In this document: one piece after another, positions 23,950 through 35,854 of the stretch
Numbering within the stretch: position 1 is the stretch's first letter
How the letters are laid out: every line of letters begins with the position of its first letter
From: Imbricaverruca yamaguchii
Taxonomy: Eukaryota; Arthropoda; Thecostraca; Neoverrucidae
NCBI GenBank assembly: GCA_034440575.1
Contig: JAOTOL010001656.1
Coordinates: 2,482,501 to 2,546,500 of the forward strand
DNA length: 64,000 nucleotides
Reading direction: 5' to 3'
Program-made: the position numbers and the translations under genes
Notes under the pieces: generated by a model
The model's input: only the letters and a program-made list of their open reading frames with translations
Told to the model about the DNA's origin: nothing
Databases searched by the model: none

Positions 23950-24293
23950 CCTAATTCTAGTCATTGACCTGACCTGGGAGGTCACCAGTTGACCCCAAGC
24001 CTCAAAACTGGGTAGCGTCGTGTTCCTTTGATGACGGGCAACATGCTCGTTTTTGTTTGGCAGCTATAACTTGATTAGGAGAGAAACGGCGACGGTGTAA
24101 AAACCTCCAACCAACCCTCGCCTGGGGCGTTGGAGACAAAATTTGCAGACATCACAAGATCCTCGTTTCTATAGATTTGAAACTAAAATTTTTGGGAATG
24201 TTTGTTTTTATTTTACATTACCACATAGCAAGGCACAAAAAAATAACCCCGCCGAGATCCAAATCTTAATCTGACGAACGACGACATGGCCTA
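23950..24293 (-). repeat. Right terminal inverted repeat, about 344 bp
   Basis: Reverse complement of 20235-20578. It lies about 190 bp upstream of the transposase start and would contain its promoter. The right target duplication follows at 24294-24301. Confidence 0.9.
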
Positions 24294-24491
24294 ATAACTA
24301 TGACTATGACAATGACGCATGTGTCAATCTGAGCGTAGAATGTCGCCGAGTCCGGCAAACAAACCCAAAGTGCCGCGCCAAAATTTTGGGAAGGACAGCA
24401 AAATGCACATCTGCAGACAGGTATCAAACTTGCATAGGGTTTTAGAAAAAGAGCAATGTGCAGTCGTGTTGGCAGTAAGCTGGTGTGATGT

Positions 24492-27400
24492 GTAACGGGG
24501 CAGTTGGGTAGGGGCAGGTAGGATGTGGTAAGGGGATAGGGGTAGGTAGGACGTGGTAAGGGGATAGGGGTAGGTAGGACGTGGTATGGGGATAGGGGTA
24601 GGTAGGATGTGGTAAGGGGATAGGGGTAGGTAGGACGTGGTAAGGGGATAGGGGTAGGTAGGACGTGGTAAGGGGATAGGGGTAGGTAGGACGTGGTAAG
24701 GGGATAGGGGTAGGTAGGACGTGGTAAGGGGGGTAGGACGTAAGGGGGTAGGTAGGACGTGGTAAGGGGATAGGGGTAGGTAGGATGGTAAGGGGATAGG
24801 GGTAGGTAGGACGTGGTAAGGGGCAGGGGTAGGTAGGACGTGGTAAGGGGATAGGGGTAGGTAGGACGTGGTAAGGGGACAGGGGTAGGTAGGACGTGGT
24901 AAGGGGTAGGGGTAGGTAGGATGTGGTAAGGGGATAGGGGTAGGTAGGACGTGGTAAGGGGATAGGGGTAGGTAGGATGTGGTAAGGGGATAGGGGTAGG
25001 TAGGACGTGGTAAGGGGATAGGGGTAGGTAGGACGTGGTAAGGGGATAGGGGTAGGTAGGATGTGGTATGGGGATAGGGGTAGGTAGGACGTGGTAAGGG
25101 GATAGGGGTAGGTAGGATGTGGTAAGGGGATAGGGGTAGGTAGGACGTGGTAAGGGGATAGGGGTAGGTAGGACGTGGTAAGGGATAGGGGTAGGTAGGA
25201 CGTGGTAAGGGGATAGGGGTAGGTAGGATGTGGTAAGGGGATAGGGGTAGGTAGGACGTGGTAAGGGGATAGGGGTAGGTAGGATGTGGTAAGGGGATAG
25301 GGGTAGGTAGGACGTGGTAAGGGGATAGGGGTAGGTAGGACGTGGTAAGGGGATAGGGGTAGGTAGGATGTGGTAAGGGGATAGGGGTAGGTAGGACGTG
25401 GTAGGGGATAGGGGTAGGTAGGACGTGGTATGGGGATAGGGTAGGTAGGACGTGGTAAGGGATAGGGAGGGGTAGGTAGGACGTGGTATGGGGATAGGGG
25501 TAGGTAGGATGTGGTAAGGGGATAGGGGTAGGTAGGACGTGGTAAGGGGATAGGGGTAGGTAGGACGTGGTAAGGGGATAGGGGTAGGTAGGACGTGGTA
25601 AGGGGATAGGGGTAGGTAGGATGTGGTAAGGGGATAGGGGTAGGTAGGACGTGGTAAGGGGATAGGGGTAGGTAGGACGTGGTAAGGGGATAGGGGTAGG
25701 TAGGATGTGGTAAGGGGATAGGGGTAGGTAGGACGTGGTAAGGGGATAGGGGTAGGTAGGACGTGGTAAGGGGATAGGGGTAGGTAGGATGTGGTAAGGG
25801 GATAGGGGTAGGTAGGACGTGGTAAGGGGATAGGGGTAGGTAGGACGTGGTAAGGGGATAGGGGTAGGTAGGACGTGGTAAGGGGATAGGGGTAGGTAGG
25901 ACGTGGTAGGGATAGGGAGGTAGGGGTAAGGGATAGGGCAGGTAGACGTGGTAAGGGATAGGGGAGAGTGGTAGGTAGGAGTGGTAAGGGGATAGGGGTA
26001 GGCAGGACGTGGTAAGGGGATAGGGGTAGGTAGGATGTGGTAAGGGGATAGGGGTAGGTAGGACGTGGTAAGGGGATAGGGGTAGGTAGGACGTGGTAAG
26101 GGGATAGGGGTAGGTAGGACGTGGTAAGGGGATAGGGGTAGGTAGGACGTGGTAAGGGGATAGGGGTAGGTAGGACGTGGTAAGGGGATAGGGGTAGGTA
26201 GGACGTGGTAAGGGGATAGGGGTAGGTAGGACGTGGTAAGGGGATAGGGGTAGGTAGGATGTGGTAAGGGGATAGGGGTAGGTAGGACGTGGTAAGGGGT
26301 AGGGGTAGGTAGGACGTGGTAAGGGGATAGGGGTAGGTAGGATGTGGTAAGGGGATAGGGGTAGGTAGGATGTGGTAAGGGGATAGGGGTAGGTAGGATG
26401 TGGTAAGGGGATAGGGGTAGGTAGGATGTGGTAAGGGGATAGGGGTAGGCAGGACGTGGTAAGGGATAGGGGTAGGTAGGATGTGGTAAGGGGATAGGGG
26501 TAGGCAGGACGTGGTAAGGGGATAGGGGTAGGTAGGATGTGGTAAGGGGATAGGGGTAGGTAGGACGTGGTAAGGGGATAGGGGTAGGTAGGATGTGGTA
26601 AGGGGATAGGGGTAGGTAGGATGTGGTAAGGGGATAGGGGTAGGTAGGATGTGGTAAGGGGATAGGGGTAGGTAGGATGTGGTAAGGGGATAGGGGTAGG
26701 TAGGAGGAGGAGGATGGTAAGGGGATAGGGGTAGGTAGGATGTGGTAGGGGATAGGGGTAGGCAGGATGTGGTAAGGGGTAGGGGTAGGCAGGACGTGGT
26801 AAGGGGCAGGGGTAGGTAGGATGTGGTAGGGGATAGGTAGGATGTGGTAAGGGGCAGGGGTAGGTAGGATGTGGTAAGGGGATAGGGGTAGGTAGGATGT
26901 GGTAAGGGGATAGGGGTAGGTAGGATGTGGTAAGGGGATAGGGGTAGGTAGGATGTGGTAAGGGGATAGGGGTAGGTAGGATGTGGTAAGGGGATAGGGG
27001 TAGGTAGGATGTGGTAAGGGGATAGGGGTAGGTAGGATGTGGTAAGGGGATAGGGGTAGGTAGGACGTGGTAAGGGGCAGGGGTAGGTAGGACGTGGTAA
27101 GGGGATAGGGGTAGGTAGGATGTGGTAAGGGGGCAGGGGTAGGTAGGATGTGGTAAGGGGGATAGGGGTAGGTAGGATGTGGTAAGGGGATAGGGGTAGG
27201 TAGGATGTGGTAAGGGGATAGGGGTAGGTAGGATGTGGTAAGGGGATAGGGGTAGGTAGGGATGGGTAGGTAGGATGTGGTGGGGGAGGGGTGGTAGGAT
27301 GTGGAGGAGGGCAGGGCAGGCAGGATGTGGTAAGGGATAGGGCAGGTAGGATGTGGTAAGGGGTAGGGGTAGGTAGGATGTGGTAAGGGGATAGGGGTAG

Positions 27401-28434
27401 GTAGGACGTGGTAAGGGGATAGGGGTAGGTAGGATGTGGTAAGGGGGTAGGGGTAGGTAGGATGTGGTAAGGGGATAGGGGTAGGTAGGATGTGGTAAGG
27501 GGATAGGGGTAGGTAGGATGTGGTAAGGGGATAGGGGTAGGTAGGACGTGGTAAGGGGTAGGGGTAGGTAGGATGTGGTAGGGGATAGGGGTAGGTAGGA
27601 CGTGGTAAGGGGATAGGGGTAGGTAGGATGTGGTAAGGGATAGGGGTAGGTAGGACGTGGTAAGGGGATAGGGGTAGGTAGGACGTGGTAAGGGGATAGG
27701 GGTAGGTAGGACGTGGTAAGGGGATAGGGGTAGGTAGGATGTGGTAAGGGGATAGGGGTAGGTAGGACGTGGTAAGGGGATAGGGTAGGAGGTGGAGGGG
27801 CAGGGGTAGGTAGGATGTGGTAAGGGGATAGGGCAGGTAGGACGTGGTAAGGGGATAGGGGTAGGTAGGATGTGGTAAGGGGATAGGGGTAGGTAGGATG
27901 TGTAGGGCAGGGGATAAGGGTAGGTAGGACGTGGTAAGGGATAGGGGTAGGTAGGACGTGGTAAGGGGATAGGGGTAGGTAGGATGTGGTAAGGGGCAGG
28001 GGTAGGTAGGATGTGGTAAGGGGCAGGGGTAGGTAGGATGTGGTAAGGGGATAGGGGTAGGTAGGATGTGGTAAGGGGCAGGGGTAGGTAGGATGTGGTA
28101 AGGGGCAGGGGTAGGTAGGATGTGGTAAGGGGATAGGGGTAGGTAGGATGTGGTAAGGGGATAGGGGTAGGCAGGATGTGGTAAGGGGGTAGGGGTAGGT
28201 AGGATGTGGTAAGGGATAGGGGTAGGTAGGATGTGGTAAGGGGTAGGGGTAGGCAGGACGTGGTAAGGGATAGGGCAGGCAGGATGGTAAGGGGCAGGGG
28301 TAGGTAGGACGTGGTAAGGGGATAGGGGTAGGTAGGAGTGGTAAGGGGATAGGGGTAGGTAGGATGTGGTAAGGGGATAGGGGTAGGTAGGATGTGGTAA
28401 GGGGATAGGGGTAGGTAGGATGTGGTAAGGGGCT
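24492..28434. repeat. 28-bp satellite array, about 140 copies
   Basis: The unit has a 28-bp period and is anchored by GTGGTAAGGGGATAGGGG followed by TAGGTAGGAC or TAGGTAGGAT. The main variants are AC/AT before gtgg, and gggatagg/gggcagg, with scattered 1-3 bp indels. Disorganised patches lie near 25905-25980 and 27255-27345. The plus strand is extremely G-rich with almost no C. The long minus-strand open frames (about 1400 residues of P, Y, T, L and S) are artefacts. The array begins about 190 bp right of the DNA transposon. Confidence 0.97.
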
Positions 28435-30840
28435 TCAAATGCAGTGATTGATCGCCGCGCCAAAAAAAATCGGAAATCTCCATGCAACAAACCGGGTATA
28501 AAAGGCAACGTGATTCACTGTTTTATTATAAGATTAAGATTTCACGTTTTCTCCAGGTATTTACAGCATGCCGTCTACCCCCCCCCCCCCCCATCCCCTC
28601 GCAGGCCGCACGGCGGCGCCGGTAGTCGAATGTCCAAGCGTCTCGCGCAGCTTCTCATAGGTCAAGATAGTCACGAATTGTATCAGAGGTCACAATAGTC
28701 GCACGTGGATTGGTGACCTGACTTTAAAATGGAGACTGTACGTGCATTGAAGAAAGTACTAGATCTGCGTATCGTTTGTTTAACACTGTTCACAAGACAC
28801 GACAATGACAAAGCAGGGTGGTATGAGGTCGCAGAATTTGCATGGTGCGTACGTTTACCTTTTCCCAAAATTTAGAGTCATATCAAACGGAAAGCCACGT
28901 TTGCCTTTTAAGAAGTGATCTACATGGAATCCTTACATACACATATGTCAGGGATGTCTTTGATATGACAACGCAGTGCGGCTAAACGCACACTTAGCCA
29001 AAGCGAATCATGAACATAACATAAGCAAATGTGCGTCATGTGCACGATCCTCCAGAGTTGAGCACAGCACTGTTGGAGGCAGTGACATTCACGCCAGTTG
29101 TGGACGGGGCGCACAGTGGCCAACATGTGCAGATATGTCGTGCTCCGCTACTCGCTTCCCATCGAACGCCACAGAGCAATACCATCTCTGTGTGCTCGTT
29201 CCGAGACACGCATCACGAAACCAAGCGGCAAGCTTGTCGGCCGTACCACAAATGTCGGACGCTGAGACAAAGCGCAACTCAGTTTTAGTCCTGAAGAACG
29301 ACCGATAGATTCAAATAATGCTGTACAGGTTAAGATTTACCTTTGTATCGACCGTTGGCGACTAGTGAGTTATACCGCACGTTTAGCCGACTCACGCAGG
29401 ACATCACATTCATTCGTTCCGTCCAAGTTGGAAAAAATAAATTCACAGCTGATTTTCCAATCTCTTTGATGGCTACAAATACTAGCAAAACTACACCTGT
29501 TTTCATATTGGTCAGCGCAATCATCGGAGGAGTATTGTACTTTATATGGTTGCATCCCTTAGCTTACTTAGCGAATACACATGCCGCATGCAAGGAAATA
29601 GCATATATTGGACCTCTGCCGCTGCAGCCGTGCAATGCCGGAGAGTAAAAGATAATATCTAAGTACTGTTGCATGGAATCGCTGGTGCGTACCGCGAACT
29701 GATAAAAAGTGCAGTGGAAGTCTCCTAATGAGAGTTTTGGCCACATCCTGGACGGCGAATTAAAAATGAATCTCGTTATAGTCACCGAGTGCGACTGTTT
29801 CGTCGTCGAGAACAGAGCCACTCAACTGATTACAGTACTGAGATTGCGCTTAAGAGAACAAATGGTGATGCGTCAGCTGCGGTGTTGCATCACTCAACAT
29901 GAATGCATGCTCGTCGGCCGGAAGCACAATACCCAGTGTGAAACTATCGACAAGTATCTATTTACACGAAATTATCCCGTCCAGAAGCTATCCTTAGCAG
30001 CGTCTAAGCTATGCCAATATTCACCAGGGGAGGATGCGATAATTTTGATCGGACTAGCACTTCTTATCTAGGGACTCTATTTACCCGGTGAGTTCCACTC
30101 TGAGTTCCACATCTTGAAGTCGTACTGAAGGCATGAGACTACACAACTATCAGGAAAAGAAACCTATACTACCACAGGGGCAGGGGAGAAGCAATATTGG
30201 GAAGAAAACCTGGCCACATACGAGCAAGCGTGGTTTCTGCGGCCGAAAAAGTCGGAATAACCGCAGGTACAGTACCTGGCAGCAAATGCGAATCACTGTC
30301 TGACTGTCTGATTAGTTGATATCACGGAATTAAGATGGTTTTTGCTTATTGTGACTAAATGTACTGCATGTATAATATATTGCTGCTTCAGTAATATTTT
30401 GCGAGTATGTATAACTGTCCTAAGAAGCATCCATTTCTGATGTCTCCCTGTCTTATATATCCCATGTGCTTTGATGGTAAAATACGTATGCGTCGCTACT
30501 CCTTAAGTGTCTGCGAAATAGGTAAAGTAGTAGTTATAACACCAGCCACGGATGATATAAAAGGTTTTTGTATGCCATGCAGCCAAAAATATATCGGAGA
30601 ATAATTAGTCCCAATTACGAAGATTGGGCATAAAGTGATGCGTCATTCATCTTGCTGTAGACCAGGGGAAAAAGAGACAAAGTGCAAAAGTAATTTCGAA
30701 ATCCCGACATTTTTATGTCGGCGGCGCGACGGCCCAGTCAGAGCCGGGGACTCCTGCCAGAGCCAGACTCAGGAATTATCATGGGCGCACTTGTCTGGAT
30801 TGGCGTCATTTCTTCTGAGGTGCACCACTGGGTGACATTC
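28435..30840. other. No recognised gene
   Basis: A poly-C run lies at 28578-28592. Open frames such as 29709-30071 (plus, 120 residues) have good length but no recognisable domain and no supporting context. Nothing else seen. Confidence 0.45.
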
Positions 30841-31640
30841 ACTGTCGCCTTTTCCTCTCAATAGAAAAGGCGCCCTTTCAGTTTGCTCGAGTGAATCCCC
30901 TTCGAATTATTCAGCCAGAGGCGCTCCTTGGAAGGAAAAGCCCTCTCCCATTCAGTGTGTTTGAGTGAGTTACCTCATTTTTTTTTAGCCAGAGGCACAC
31001 CTTAGAAGGTAAAGGCACCCTTTCGGGAAGGCCCGAGTGCACCCCACCCGTCAATATTTCCACCTAGCGGAGTCCCTCCAAAGAACAAGCTCCCCTCATG
31101 ATAATTTCTGAGATCGCTTCTGCCCGGAGGGATGCCTTTTCATCCCGAGGGGAGTCGGAATTCGAAAATGGTCGAAAATCTGTTTGAAAATCTTTTTAGT
31201 CTGTTTGAGTGCATCCCCCGCCAATTATTCAGCCAGAGGCGCTCCTTAGAAGACAAAGGCCACTATTAATTGCATTTGTGGGAACCCACTCGATTATTTT
31301 TAGCAAAAGGCGCACATTGGAATGTAAAGGCATCCAGCCGGGAAGGCGCCAGTGCACCCCACCCTTTTTATCCAGCTGGAAGCGCTCCTTTAGAGACCAA
31401 GTTCTCATCATGACAATTTCTGAGCCCGCTCCTGTCTAGAAGAGTGTCCTTTCATTCCGAAGGAGCCTCTAGCAGAACAATTATAGGAGAGTCCATTCTA
31501 GCACGGAGAGGCGCCTTTTTTCACGGAGGGGCGCTTCCGACTGAAAAAAATACAGGGGTTTCACTGGACCCTTCTCGGATGGGCGCGTTTCCCCGGCCGG
31601 AGGAGCGACCACCTTCTATGGGGTGCAGGCACATCCCCAA
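30841..31640. repeat. Degenerate repeat leader of a gag-like retroelement, copy 1
   Basis: Loose repetition of gccagaggcgctcctt, aaaggc and gtgcaccccaccc words at about 30910, 30985, 31040, 31230, 31315 and 31370. Related text lies at 35330-35530 and 46880-47110, in the latter case again just upstream of a gag remnant. It is probably the leader or LTR region of the same family. Confidence 0.5.
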
Positions 31641-32345
31641 GTTCCTTTCTTCCTGTATCTGCCCCCGACTCCCGCATCTGAAAAGCTAGCAGCTGACCTC
31701 GTTCAGGCCGTCAGTTTTCTCCTTTCTCCGGAGAAGATAGACCTCTACTCGACACAGACCGTCTGTGCATTTCGCGTGACTGCAATCCAAGAAAACAGCA
31801 CCAAGTTCGACCTGCTGGTGGCAAGCCCTTCTGTGTCGATTACCACACAGGTGCGGATATCATTAAGCCCACATTGTCCGGGTTCGTGGCCCATATTGAT
31901 GTCCTGAGACATAGGCTAACGCAATCGCAAGCTGCCCTCCAGGAAACCATATTTCCCCGCCAGCAGCTCGGAGACCAGAAGCTGGTCTAGCTGGTCCTGC
32001 AGATGCACTCCGAACTAGGTACAGCAGGAGATGCCCACATGACCGTGAGCTGCTGAAGACTATATTTTCAACGGCTGCCGCAGGCAGTTTGGAATGCATT
32101 ATCGCTGTTGTTGGAGGAAGCTCCTTTGGGTCAACTGGCCATCGTAGCTGGAGGATTCTTGGACGCCTTGGCTTCAGGCCCGGTGTCAGCAACAGCGGCA
32201 GGATACCCAGCAGCGCAGATGGTGCCCGTCGGCTCAGTGTCTCAGAACACCAGTACGCTAACCACATTGCAAGGAAAAGTCGCGACGTTAACGGTGGCGG
32301 TCAGTCGCCTGGAAACAACCGCCCTGGGTCGCAGGTCACCGGAGT
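31640..32345 (+). pseudogene. Ty3/gypsy-type gag remnant, copy 1
   Basis: Frames read ASEKLAADLVQAVSFLL, then AIQENSTKFDLLVAS and SITTQV. A change of frame leads to LTQSQAALQETIFPRQQLGD and LQMHSELGTAGD, then YFQRLPQAVWNALSLLLEEA and LGQLAIVAGG. This is the motif order of capsid-like Gag proteins of gypsy-type retroelements common in arthropods (LLVASLP..V..QV, then LGD..PSQLLR.M, then LFLQRLP..V). At least two stops or frameshifts break it and no pol follows. It is a non-functional copy paralogous to 47175-47745. Confidence 0.6.
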
Positions 32346-32359
32346 GAACGGGCAGACGT

Positions 32360-32545
32360 CACTAGTTCCAGGACCATCGGCGGGGTCATCGACGGGACCA
32401 TCGACAGGACAATCCGTGGGACTGTTAGTGGGGGCCCTCGGTGGCACTATCTGTGGAACCATCGACACATTCACCATTGGAGGGGCAAAGTTAAACATGG
32501 GGTACATACCCGTCCAAAAGTATACAAAACAATACTGTTAGCGGG
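32360..32545 (+). repeat. Short GTIDGTI-coding repeat and element end
   Basis: Repeated words accatcg-acggg at 32385-32470 resemble the unit of the 24-bp array at 762-1810 (opposite strand). The segment ends in AAAAGTATACAAAACAA, also seen in the other copies. Confidence 0.45.
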
Positions 32546-32950
32546 GTGTCCTACCATTCAGAATGTTATAAGTATTGCAGGGGTGAACCGTCCCAGCGAT
32601 CTCCAAACTGTCATCACGCGTAAATCCTGATTAATTTGATTTCGAAACTTTAAGATCCAAAACCGAATCATAAGCCGTAGAAAGCATCGTGCATCTGCTT
32701 TTCTGCAAATCTGACTGGGTGCGGTGAACAATTTGAGATTCACTTTGGTGACTTACCGTATAATCGTCCAAATCCTGCAGAAAAGCAACACAATACATTC
32801 AACACAATACATCCACAAGTGGATTCAACACAATACATCCCACTTAGTGCATTGTATAGCTCGGGATGCACCAAGCATCATGTGATGATCCAACTTATTG
32901 CAAATATATCATGCAGATATATACAGATCGGAAGGCGTTATGCGACACGA
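32546..32950. other. No recognised gene
   Basis: Only a short direct repeat of aacacaatacatcc (32785-32845) is visible. Confidence 0.5.
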
Positions 32951-32964
32951 TAAATGTCAACTCA

Positions 32965-33400
32965 AGGACAGCATGCCTGTCATGCCGGTTATGCCTGTAC
33001 AACTGTGGACAGCATGCCTGTCATGGCTACACAACTCAGGAGCAACATGTCTGTCATGCCTGCACAACTCAGGGACAACATGTCTGTCATGCCTGCACAA
33101 ATTGCCTGTCATTCCTGTCATGCCGGTACAACTCAGAGGCAACATGCCGCTTATGCCTACACAACGTATATGTCATGGCATGACATGTACGTTGGCAAGC
33201 ATGACATTGTCATGCTTGCCATGCCTGTCAATCCTGCACAACTCAGATACAGCATGCCTCCACAATGTGCATGCCATGCCCGTAATTCTTGCAAAACTAT
33301 GGGGCAACATGCATGCCATGCCTCTCATGCTTGCACAGGATTCCTGGCATGCATGTCATGCCTATGCAACTCACGGGAAGTATGCCTGTTATGCCTGAAT
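32965..33400. repeat. About 33-bp minisatellite, degenerate
   Basis: The words tgtcatgcctgcacaactc and ggcaacatg alternate with a period near 33 bp, clearest at 33020-33090, and degenerate towards the right. No protein meaning was recognised. Confidence 0.75.
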
Positions 33401-33479
33401 ATATCGGGTGCGATTACCTACCAGAGGAGCTATTGGCAAGCTCCATGTATCCCTAGGCCCGCAGCCTACAGACAAGATC

Positions 33480-34160
33480 CCGTATACATCTAGGCTACAA
33501 TGTGGCCCAGTTTACAGGCGAGGTCCTTACATCACCAGGCCACTGTGTGGCCCCAGCTCCATATACATCTAGGCTACTGTGTACCCGCAGCCAGTGGCGC
33601 ACCGGAGGGGGGGGGGGACAGGGAGCCCGGGTCCCCCTTCATGAGACCAAAGTGCCTTTTGGCCGAAAAGTGTCCTCTTGGCCGGAATGTCCCAAATTTA
33701 GCCCAAAAATCACCTGCCTTATGTGCCCCGCCTGTGCCAAAGGTGCCCTTTGGGCCTAAAACTGCCCTTTTGGCCTAGAAATGACATTCCCCTGTGCCAT
33801 TTCCCGTCCTATACGGCATGCAAAATTCACGCCCCCCCCCCCCGGTGGTCAACAAACCTTCCAGTGTGCCCAAGGCCGCAAAGTGCCCTTTTGGAGCCGG
33901 TCAAGTGCCCTTTTGGAGCCGCCCAATTGCCCTTTTCGGTCCGCCCCCCCCACCCCATGGAAAAATCCTGGGTGCGCGCCTGCCCGCAGCTCCACATACC
34001 TCTAGGCCACTTTGTACCCGCAGTTCCATGTACCTCTAGGCTACTGTGTACCCACATCTCCATATACATCCAGGCCACTGTGTACCCACATCTCCATATA
34101 CATCCAGGCCACTGTGTACCCACCCGCAGCTCCGCATACCTCTAGGTTACTGTGTTGCAG
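33480..34160. repeat. About 33-34 bp minisatellite interrupted by a MITE
   Basis: Units with the words ctccatatacatctaggc and actgtgtacccgcag lie at 33505-33591 and again at 33983-34160. The two blocks were continuous before insertion of the element at 33592-33982. At 34155-34180 a cagcttg heptamer repeats four times. Confidence 0.8.
33592..33982. mobile_element. hAT-like non-autonomous element (MITE), 391 bp
   Basis: Left end CAGTGGCGCACCGGAGG, right end complement CAGGCGCGCACCCAGG, so the terminal repeats are imperfect but clear. The eight bases CCCGCAGC flank both sides (33584-33591 and 33983-33990), as expected for hAT-type insertion. The interior holds degenerate repeats of the word gcccttttgg and long G or C runs near each end. 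No coding capacity. Confidence 0.85.
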
Positions 34161-35565
34161 CTTGCAGCTTGCAGCTTGCAGTCTTCAAATTATTATTAAG
34201 AATTGCATGATGAAACACGATCAGATGTACCGTGTGGGAGCTCCAGGCCTTGTGTGTGGGTCCTCCCGTCGAGGACGGTGCTGCGCGGCGGAGGTGCCGA
34301 CCTGTCAAGGTTCGTCTGTCTGCCCAGGACAGCGTTGCGGCGGTGGAGGTCTCGACCTGGCGCCATCGTATTCAGCTCAGGATGTGCACACTCAAGTCGA
34401 GAGAAAAACGGCGATGCTCAGGATTGGTAGGATTGTAGAATAATGCAAAACGGAAGTCAGGTTATCTATTGCATCCGAAACAATTAGAGCCGTCGGGAAA
34501 AGGCTTTGAAATGAAAAAAGCACAGTGGTATGATATCGTGTGTGGGGAATTGCATCGAACAATGCAACGTTTGTTGAATTGTTTCTTGACTGTTTTCGTC
34601 ATGCTAGTGCTCGGGAGTTATGACATGTACCGGAAATTATACTTCCGGAGAACCCCATGGCAGCCGGGGATTGCAGCATGCCGTTGCTACATTTCGTCAC
34701 AACGGAAGCCAATGCCACACCGCGGAGCTTAGGCTTAACTGAGTGGAAGCCGGCCTGTTTTGGCCGACAGTTGGTCACTGGGTCCTGCCGCTCATGCTCA
34801 GTCATTTTCGATGGTGACTACAGGGAAAACGCAACTGTTCAGCGTTGTGTAGTGCGCTTTGTGGAGAGCTGTTCGACGTGATGTGCGTTTCCTGTTAAAT
34901 TTAACGCTACTGTGACTGGGAGGCATAAAGCAGTTTGGAGCGAAGTCTCTATCTCGCCAGTTGTCAGCAGAATCGCCATATCCACAGTGAGGCACACTGT
35001 TGCGGGTAGTCGGGCTGTGTTCAATGGTCACGGTCGGCAATGGGTGGTTTACGTTTTAGGACTGAACACCTGATTGCTTGCGTGTTCTATTGATTCATCC
35101 AGTGTTACCCAATATAATTGCCATGAGAGTAAATCGAATGAGCCTGCTCATGTTGTATTATAATGATGGGTCAATGTTGCAAGTTACTGAACTCTCATTT
35201 CCTAGGGAAGTTATGGTAGTTATTATATGCGTGACTTCCCTGCATGAAGCGAGGAAAGGAATCCACAATTTTGTTTTATTCCACGAATTGCACATGTCCG
35301 TGCTTGGACTGGCCCAGGGATAAGTATATATATATCCGTGAGAAGTGCACCCCACTTTTTTCAACTGGAAGCGGAAGTTGGATGGAAGGAAGGAAGGAAC
35401 TGGAAGGAAGAGTTGTGAGGAGTTATTGAGTGATGCACTAGTGCCTTTTCCTTCCGAGTGGAGCCTCTGGCAGAAAAATTCGAGGGCACCCCATTCGAGC
35501 ACACTTGATTGGTTGGTTATTTGGGCTTAGGGGCGGTTCGACTGCTTCGGTCATATAGCGTTCAT
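34161..35565. other. No recognised gene
   Basis: About 35330-35556 resembles the leader of the gag-like family (gtgcaccccac, then attggttggttatttggg and cttaggggcg). The remainder has no recognisable coding or RNA feature. Confidence 0.4.
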
Positions 35566-35765
35566 AACAATGTTAGAATGACATCTTAGGATGATTGGTG
35601 CCAACAGTAGTACACGAACATTCAGAATACGGGCAGATACCATCAGTGAAACAGTGAAAGAGAAAGAGCAAGCGCAAACAAACATCAGTGAAGCAGTGAA
35701 ACGGGAGTAACATCAGTGAAACAGTGAAACAGTAAGAGCAAGTGCAGGCGAAAATCAGTTGGAGC
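35566..35765. repeat. Short tandem words near the 3' end of the left I-type LINE
   Basis: The words acatcagtgaaacagtgaaa and gagcaag repeat at 35640-35755 with irregular spacing. It may be part of the 3' untranslated region of the minus-strand LINE that begins just to the right. Confidence 0.5.
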
Positions 35766-35854
35766 GACATGTCACGGTTACAAGCGTACAGTGCTACATG
35801 ACAGTGAGGTGTGTAAATCTCTTTGAAGGAAACATCCGATAAAAAGCGAAACAG

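Larger units (their letters stand above)
20235..24293 (-). mobile_element. DNA transposon with long terminal inverted repeats, 4059 bp
   Basis: The element is bounded by inverted repeats that begin TAGGCCATGTCGTCG on the left and end in the complement on the right, and by an 8-bp direct duplication ATAACTAT. Inside, on the minus strand, is one transposase-like gene with an intron. The ends are about 344 bp long and nearly identical, with roughly a dozen mismatches by eye. This suggests insertion that is not ancient. The 8-bp duplication recalls hAT and P elements, but neither the protein nor the long inverted repeats fits those well. I do not assign a superfamily. The coding frame has two apparent single-base frameshifts, so this copy is probably not autonomous. 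Confidence 0.9.

Noticed and set aside
24266..28508. Two minus-strand open frames of about 1400 residues rich in P, Y, T, L and S
   Set aside because: They are translations of the 28-bp satellite. Alternative frames are equally open and no domain or start context supports a protein.
30841..34160. A CRISPR-like array among the regularly spaced repeats
   Set aside because: Units are contiguous or degenerate without unique spacers, and the genome is animal.
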